Below are positions 20,240-26,966 of a stretch of 26,966 bases of DNA, one piece after another. The notes under the pieces are model-generated. The model did not search any database. It saw only the letters and a program-made list of their open reading frames with translations, and was not told where the DNA came from. Source of the stretch: Plantago elongata (Eukaryota; Streptophyta; Magnoliopsida; Lamiales; Plantaginaceae); assembly GCA_036897095.1 (NCBI GenBank), contig JAYMSP010002009.1:1-26966 (forward strand), given 5' to 3'. Numbering within the stretch: the stretch's first letter is position 1; every line of letters begins with the position of its first letter. Both the position numbers and the translations under genes were made by a program.

Positions 20240-22625
20240 CTAATCCTTCTTCTTGTTTTTCAAAGGGCCTCTTGGGATCTTGCACAACACTTTAGCATCC
20301 AGTACGGCGTACTGTTTCTTGAGCTCAGCCATTGCTTTCTCGGCAAAAGAGTCCACTTGGTCTTCATACTTGTTGTAGATGAGAGGCACAGTGAACAGAC
20401 CCACAGTAACTAATAAAACAGTTAAGATGTGTCAACATGCGACACAGAAATTCAATGACCTCTTGACATCTATATCTAAAGCATTGGTACATTACCTGTG
20501 TAGACCAGTGTCAAGAAGTCAGTGCAGCTTCCTAGAATTGACAGTACCCATAATCCAGCAATAACCTGTACTCAAGACAGCATACAATAGCGGATTAAGG
20601 GATTAATAATACTATCTATGAAGTCAAAAGGCAAACTTTTCTTACAGATCACATGTTACAAGACTTCAGGAGATGGAGATGTGCAGTTTTATTTTTGTGG
20701 ATCAAAGTCGTGGTGCAAAGGTGTGCTTCAATAAATAAGATAAGAAGAATGTTTCACTTAATCAGGGATGCTCCTCCACAAGCAAGGTGCAAAAGTATGA
20801 AGTTTAACTTGGGAGAGAAGCCTGAAGATAATCAGATGCATTTTTACTAACCAGCTTAAGAAGGGAAATTATTATGAGATATTCAATGAAAAGTCAAACG
20901 GCCAGACAATTGACCATGCATTGGGAAAATCTTGTAAGCTAAACCGGACTGCTCTTCCAAAATTGTGGTGTTCAAGGGTTCGGGAGGGGGGAGGGGGGGG
21001 GGGCATATTCAGGTTGAGAATAAGCAAGCACGGAATTATAACTGGTTATGTCATATTGCAAGAACTAAAATAATAGTACAACCTTGTAACTTAGTTATGG
21101 AAACAAAACAACTAACCAAGTACCTACCACTTCAGTGAGAAGATACCTATCATGGTTACATCATATCTCAAGACCTACGTACCAGTTCAGTGAGAAGATA
21201 CACAACTACTAAAATTACAATTAACATGAGATAAAGCAACATACCCCAAGGAACTTCTTCAAATCTCTTCCAGACGCAATTTCCCTCAGCGTTGTGAACC
21301 CAAGATTGATGTCACTCCTTAATTCTGAAGCAATCTTGTGAACAGGCTCTTCCGGGATACAGACTTCAGGAATGCGAGGAGGAGATCTACAATTAAACAA
21401 CAGTGATTATTATGAGTTCACTAAACAAAATTACACAAGCATCGCATCACACCAGAGAGCACAAAGTAGGACAGTAAGGACGGCTCACTTGTTGATGAAG
21501 TGGGTAGCATTAGACCACACGAAAAGAATAGCCAGCCCAAGGATCATAACGTGACAAAATAAAGTAAGCAAATGATATTCCAGCACATCAAACAAGACCC
21601 AGATAGCAGTAGCTCCAGCGAGCAGTCCACCGGAAAGCTTCTTATCCTTCCATAGGAGCACATCAGCAGCTGATCAAATAGAGCATTCAAATTATACTTC
21701 ATATACAATTTCAGGTTCAAGTAATTCCTAAAACTAAATGGTTGTTCTATCTCTAGCTATTTCTTGTAACTTTCTGTGCTCAACATTCATCATACTTACA
21801 GAAGGCAACAGGTTTAAAAGTACATGACCATAAACACTGAATACACGAGGCAACCGGTTTATCAGTACTCGCTAAATTCTAGTAAATGGAGTCTTTCCTC
21901 AACATAATGAGAATCATTTACATGAGCCTTAAAATAGAAAAATTATCATTTTGACAATCGAACCACTACCACATACATAGAATGCACCTGAAAGTATGAT
22001 CCAGTTGAACTCTAAGTTTAGAAGCCACAGCTCACAACCAAATCCTTGATTAACAAGTAACAACAAATACTAAATCTTGGAAATAACAGAATATATTATA
22101 CTATATGCATAAAAAGTGGAGAAAGATAAGTGAATCTAGAAATCTCGCACATCCCAAAAATGAAGGAAGTAAAAGCATTTCGACCATTACCAATAACTTC
22201 ATGAGAACTTCTAAACATAAAAAAATAGCACTAAAAAAATAACAAATTCAAAAATCAAGAAGATTGAAGAAGAAAGACACACAAGGGTTCCAGTAGCAAC
22301 TCTAAGATCAGAAAAAGGTAAAATCAAACCAAAATTGAAACTTGTAACAAGGGTTCCGTTCATTTCACTGATCTTAGCAAAATAACAAAACGAAATTAGG
22401 TATAGCAGTAGATAACATACGTTTACCACCGCCTAGAACCTTGTGAACAGGCTTCTCTCTGCCGAACAAGCGGTACACCTTGTTCTTCAACGACGACGAA
22501 TCCTTCTTGTCATCGTCAGAGTCCGAAGAAGAAGACGAAGAGCCGTGGATTTTGTCGGCAAGTTTCTCCATGAAAGACTCCTCCTTTTTCTCCTCTTCCT
22601 TGTGTATTTGATCGTGATCTGCCAT
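20240..22625 (-). CDS. RTNLB: Reticulon-like protein (RTNLB)
   Basis: Five exons on the minus strand, in coding order 22625-22421, 21669-21489, 21386-21245, 20565-20496 and 20409-20240, all with GT-AG introns and joining in frame to 255 aa, the usual RTNLB size. The N-terminus is acidic with a Ser/Asp tract (residues 29-46). The reticulon homology domain starts near 69 ([11 protein letters not shown]). Hydrophobic hairpin 1 is about 84-122 and hairpin 2 about 175-216, separated by a loop with [13 protein letters not shown]. The C-terminus is Lys-rich and ends KNKKKD, like the dilysine-type tails of ER proteins. Family role: shaping tubular endoplasmic reticulum by wedge-like insertion, some members also linked to receptor trafficking. 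The start [10 protein letters not shown] is chosen from family resemblance. The frame stays open upstream to an ATG at 22781, giving a possible 52-residue extension. Confidence 0.93.
20976..21003 (+). other. Strong G-run (G-quadruplex motif) in reticulon intron 3
   Basis: The plus strand has GGGTTCGGGA followed by six G, A and eleven G. Four or more G-triplets within 28 bases meet the usual quadruplex pattern. It is on the strand opposite the reticulon transcript, so the pre-mRNA is C-rich here. Confidence 0.6.
21131..21201. repeat. 16-bp direct repeat in reticulon intron 3
   Basis: TTCAGTGAGAAGATAC occurs at 21131 and again at 21186 without change, 55 bp apart. It is a small local duplication. 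Confidence 0.7.
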
Positions 22626-24150
22626 GACTGATGAGAGACTTTGAAGAAGTACTACAAATCGATGAAAATTGAGAAGCAGAGAGATTCTATGAGTGTGAAT
22701 GAGTGAATGAATCTCGAGAAGGTAGATTGAAGAAGAAAATGAGGTTTTGGTTTCGGATTTATCAAAGGAATGGAGAATCAATCCTGGCCGTTTAATGTTT
22801 TGGGAGTCAGATTCAAGGATGAGGATGATGCCGAGTGTGGTGTGATGAATAATAATAATTTAATTTTAATTTTCTTTGTTAGTAAGTTTTAATGTTTATT
22901 TTATGAGAAATGAAGGTGTAAGTTTTAATTTTCTACCGTTAATTAAGGTGTCGCCTTGATTAACGTTAACCACCCATTTTAATTTATTGAATTAAAATTT
23001 TAATGATGAAGATCGAATAATCTCCTACATTTCACATTAAATGTTGACAAGTATCGTTCGCGTTGCACGGGATGTAGCGTTACGTGTTGATCTAACCACC
23101 TACATCGCTTATATTTAAATATAACTTTTAAATATTATACTAAAAAATATTTTTCGTATATTTAATATCCCTATTAAAAAATATTAAAATCTTTAAATAA
23201 AAAAATTAAAATCAATAATTAAAATCTCCAAAGTTAGGAGATTAAACAAATAATCAAATTTAAAAAAAAACAATTTAAGAAAGTAAATTTAGGGTTTACG
23301 TGAATATTGAGGAATTGTGAAATTTTAATTTAGAATTCATGTAAATATTGTCCGCTTTCTTGTTAATTGTCATTTTTAATTATAAGTAATGTTAATATTT
23401 GTAATTAATTATAATTTTTAAAATTATAATTCTCTTGTAAATTATATAATATATTTTTAATTTTTTTTTGAAAAACTAATAGAAAAATTAAATTTAAACA
23501 ACAAGTGACGGTTGAGGTCGATACTAGAGTGCGATATAAAGTAATGGTTGAGTGCAATAGAAAGTGATGAACATTTATCAGATGAAGATACATTGACTAA
23601 TAATAGTCCGAGATGGTAGAAAATGTATTGTAAGTCTGGCATGTTATGCAGTTGTTGGCTTGTGGAAGATACTAGAACAATGACATACGTGTGATCTTGT
23701 CAGATTGTTTATAAGGGAAAGAGAAAAGGGATTTATTTGAGATTTTGATGGTTGGAAAATAGGATTTATTTGAGATTATGCTAAAAGACAAGGGAAACAT
23801 TTCTGTACAAATTGATAGAAAAATGAAATCAAGATATATTTAATGGATGTTTTCCCAAAAAATAATAAATTTTACTCAATAGTTGCCTATGACCCTCTTC
23901 TTTACTCCAAACACTCTTAGAAATTTCACTTACTAATAATCACCTTATTTATCAATTAATCACCTTACTAACTTTAGTATAGTCTAATTGTATTTCTATT
24001 AAGTCATCTAGTTATTTTCACAATATATGAGAAAACCTCCATCTCACATGTTCCTTTTTATAAATAAATAAATAAAGAAATTGCTAAATCAAGTCTATTA
24101 ATATAATAAATCAACAAAATTTGTCCTGGGCAATAATTTATCACCGGCGA
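22626..24150 (-). other. Reticulon upstream region and AT-rich intergenic DNA
   Basis: The part next to 22625 is probably leader and promoter of the reticulon gene. A 12-bp stem (CGTTAATTAAGG, five-base spacer, CCTTGATTAACG) lies at 22937-22965 with one mismatch. A CGCGTTGCACGGG word near 23060 resembles phrases common in plant repeats. I see no gene between 22800 and 24150. Confidence 0.4.
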
Positions 24151-24325
24151 AGTTTGACATCGGCATAGTGTGTCAGTGACAAAGTTTGTCTCAGGCATGG
24201 TGTGTCACTGGCAAAGCTTGCCACCTGCATAGTGTGCTAGTGACAAAGTTTGCCACCAATATGGTGTGTTAATGGCAAAGTTTCCAACGACAAAGTGCAC
24301 TAATGGCAAAATTTGCCAACGACAT
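24151..24325. repeat. 32-bp tandem array (about 5.5 copies)
   Basis: Units of 32 bases (one of 31) of form AGTTTGCCACC-GCATAGTGTGTCAGTGACAA follow each other with 20-30% divergence. The last partial unit ends exactly where the LTR-like sequence starts. No protein is read across it without stops. Confidence 0.75.
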
Positions 24326-25029
24326 TGTAAGGCCCCGGTTAGGTCCGGACGTCAAGGATTGTGCCGAATATCCAAATACATAGATATATTAAATATTTCA
24401 GAGTAATAGTCATTACAAGACCAACTATAATTTATAACTCGAAAGTCAAAACACACTACTACAAAGTCAGCAGCGGAAACCAGCCAAAGTTCGTCTGTAT
24501 GCCTAGCTACCCAGTCCTCTCTTCGTGCTTAAAATCTGGGAGAGCAGGATTATTGAAACAGGGAGAGTGTCAGTCACATGGACTTAGTGAGGATAATCTA
24601 GCATGCATGAATATATGCGTATGAATGCAACAGTACATCAAACCAACACAACACGCTGATCAGACAGTTTTAAACAGTGAAGAAACCGGTATCAGTCAGT
24701 CAGGATCATATCACATGAAAGGTACCAGATTTACAGTACTAAATAGTAACTGTCTTGGGCTAGACCGAATGGATCAAGTTGCGGTCTCATTAGTAGCAGC
24801 GTGACTGCACGTGGAGTTGCTTTTATGACAGGCACGACCCGTCACAACTCATAAAATCCAGACCGTTTGAATGGCTGTACAGTCAGTATTATTGCCCCGA
24901 AAAGATAGCGCTGCAGAACGCTTTACAACAGTATGTCGACAATGTCGACCAGGACGGTTTTCCAAATTTTCAGAATACAATGTGTGGTTGCTTTTTCACG
25001 AAAACAGTTTTCGTGCAATGCATTTCATG

Positions 25030-25081
25030 AGGATCAGTAAACAGGATCAGTAAACAGGATCAGTGAACAGGATCAGTAAAA
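25030..25081. repeat. 13-bp tandem repeat, four copies
   Basis: AGGATCAGTAAAC is repeated four times in a row with one or two changes, inside the LTR-like region. Confidence 0.85.
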
Positions 25082-26580
25082 CGGACTCGGGGTACAATAT
25101 TAATAATAACTGGAATATTATAATATCAAGTCAATACATGAAAGGTATCCTAAGTACAGGTCATCTACAGTGATACAATTAGCAATCTAAATCGGTAAAC
25201 GAGTCGGAGTCAGTCGGTCGTCGTCGGGTGGCCGCATTCAGTATTAGACAGACAGTCAGGCACATAGACAGGAACAAGTATGGAATTGCAAGTAAGGAAC
25301 GGAATCAACTTTTCCAGGGCGGATGCCGAAAGCTCGTATCACTCACCTTCAAAGTCTTGCAAATTATGTAGCTCAGTATCTCCTGATAAATAGATAATGC
25401 GTACTTAATTTTGAGGCTAATATTAATCAAAGGACTCCCAAAGTTTTACCCCAACAAACAGATCAAATCAACTATACGTGTAATCACCTAGTCATTTAGT
25501 TGTAACAATTATTCAATCAATCCTAAATCACCAAATCACGCAATAAGAAAATTCTAATTCTCGACTCCTCACTTATTTGAGTAATTTACTCATATAGTTG
25601 CAAATTATAATTCCACTCATACATTTAATATACAACAACATCTCAGGTATTATACAATTTCATAACGACATCGTCAATATTCCACTGGACCATACCTTAC
25701 ACATATACTACAGTTTATCATCTTCTAACATATTCACCGCACACAATTATAGACTAGTGCCTATTTACACTTCACTAGCAACATCACTATTCCATAAACA
25801 AACATGCCTTCTATCCAGACTTAGCGTTTGCATCATACTAACCATTTTCCCTAACTCCATAAGTTATCCAAAATTCACACATCGTACACAACAATCATGA
25901 CACATACGAGCTATACTATTTTTCATTCACTTGACCCTTACCAGCTTAAGCAGTATATTATTTCTAGTTATTCATTTCATATAAAAACACCATTTTTACA
26001 GATATACGCACTACTCCTACAACATTCATTATTAGTGCAGTGTTGCATTAGTACCCTTTTTTTCACATATGCGAGTCACAACAACAGATAACATCTAAAA
26101 GCAAGAATTGCACAGCCTCACAAACCACTACAGTATACTCACTTCTTCTTCTACTCCACAACTAACTGCAGTATACTAAAATTCTTCCTAAAATCAACAG
26201 TCTACTGCAGTATGCCACAAACTAGTTTAGCTATGGACACCATGTAATCAATAATAGAAGCCAAAATCTTTCAACCGAATGAAATCAATACATTAACAGT
26301 TTGCAACAATCAAACTGCGATATAATCAAAATTTTCCCATTCCCCAAATTTAATTAACTCACGAGCAAGACCACTAACCGAAAGTCGACCGTGAATGGCG
26401 ACTCAACTCCGGCAAGAGGGCGGCGGCTGCGCGCGGTGGTGGCGCGGTGACGGGCGAGCAGTGAGGGGAAAAGGGGGAAATTGAATCGAAACCAAGGTGG
26501 AAGAGGTCGAACTGGGCAAAGGCTAACAGTTCAGTTTCTTCGCTTCTTGGTGGTGCAAGTGGAAGAAGGAGGGAGGCGGC

Positions 26581-26592
26581 CGGTATATATAG
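26581..26592 (-). promoter_or_regulatory. TATA-like box inside the LTR-like region
   Basis: The minus strand reads CCTATATATACC within GC-rich DNA, where a TATA run stands out. It could drive LTR transcription toward lower coordinates. The core is nearly symmetric, so the direction is uncertain. Confidence 0.4.
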
Positions 26593-26966
26593 GCGGAGCT
26601 TGGGGGAGAGCCGGCATCGTGGCGCGAGGAAGGCGTGCCACGCGGCAGCCATGCGGCTCACATGCCACGGCCGGTCCGAGGGTGGCAGTGGCTGAAGGAA
26701 GGAACCGGAGCGGGGTTCTAGTTGGAGCGGAGGAAATGATAGGAAGGGACCGATCTGTTGGAGCGGGAGGGGAGAAAGGAATTGGGGAGAAGAAGTAGTC
26801 AATTTAAGGGTATATTGGATATTTTACCACTATATACACCTGGCTTCTTCTGGATCCCAAACGACGCGTAAATAAATTCCAAAAAAATACGAAATCGATT
26901 CCCGGGCGATATTCAAGTCGAACTTAAGCTATATAAAAATTAAAATAAATATTTTTATTTTATTAT

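Larger units (their letters stand above)
24326..26966 (-). mobile_element. Probable Ty3/gypsy-type LTR, truncated by window end
   Basis: The plus strand starts TGTAAGGCCCCGGTTAGGTC, so on the minus strand the unit ends in GACCTAACCGGGGCCTTACA, the TG...CA style of plant LTRs. The stretch is long, has low complexity and carries a GC-rich block (26390-26770) next to a TATA-like CCTATATATACC (minus strand, about 26592-26581), as expected for an LTR promoter and leader. The minus-strand continuation (24325 downwards) lacks an obvious primer-binding site, so this would be a 3' or solo LTR. GACAT at 24321-24325 is the candidate target duplication. Its other end lies outside the window, so the class is tentative. 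Confidence 0.45.

Noticed and set aside
22443..22631. 62-codon plus-strand frame over reticulon exon 1
   Set aside because: Shadow of the Ser/Asp-rich reticulon N-terminus.
24151..24325. CRISPR-like array
   Set aside because: The repeats are contiguous with no unique spacers, and the genome is eukaryotic.
26374..26802. 142-codon minus-strand and 105-codon plus-strand frames
   Set aside because: Low-complexity Pro/Leu/Ser or Arg/Gly frames caused by GC-rich DNA, overlapping each other; no domain recognised.

Overview
The window reads as nuclear DNA of a flowering plant, most likely a eudicot. The genes have GT-AG introns, intergenic DNA is AT-rich, and several plant-type non-autonomous transposons and a probable LTR are present. 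I see no bacterial, organellar or viral genes. The protein sequences would fit an asterid, but I cannot fix the species.

Four protein-coding genes are supported. (1) Plus strand, 942-2873: an intronless 643-aa protein of the 'WRKY19-like zinc finger' (loricrin-like) family, with eleven Cys/His knuckles and EAR-like motifs. Its upstream region holds a 21-codon uORF and an AUG-stop element that overlaps the main start codon. (2) Minus strand, 5089-5691: an unrecognised small membrane protein of 200 aa. (3) Plus strand, 11117-18829: a 16-exon AAA-ATPase of the plant DAA1/At4g28000-type family, reconstructed as 815 aa, with one GC-AG intron. (4) Minus strand, 20240-22625: a five-exon reticulon-like protein of 255 aa that converges on gene 3.

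Mobile elements fill much of the rest. There is a hAT-like element at 3759-4314, a possible Tourist-like MITE near 5968-6124, and a PIF/Harbinger-like MITE at 8321-8856 flanked by TAA. A tRNA-type SINE candidate lies at 10151-10272. A 300-bp MITE sits in ATPase intron 1 and a 973-bp Mutator-like element with a 10-bp target duplication sits in intron 5. A 795-bp hAT-like element with an 8-bp duplication lies between the convergent genes. From 24326 to the window end there is probably a minus-oriented retrotransposon LTR, directly abutting a 32-bp tandem array.

The genes show no joint pathway; they are ordinary neighbours. The two signals most worth following are the layered upstream AUGs of the zinc-knuckle gene (uORFs plus AUGUAAUGG) and a perfect 95-bp inverted repeat inside an intron of the ATPase gene, which would fold into a long double-stranded RNA hairpin when transcribed. 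I do not see an undescribed multi-gene system.
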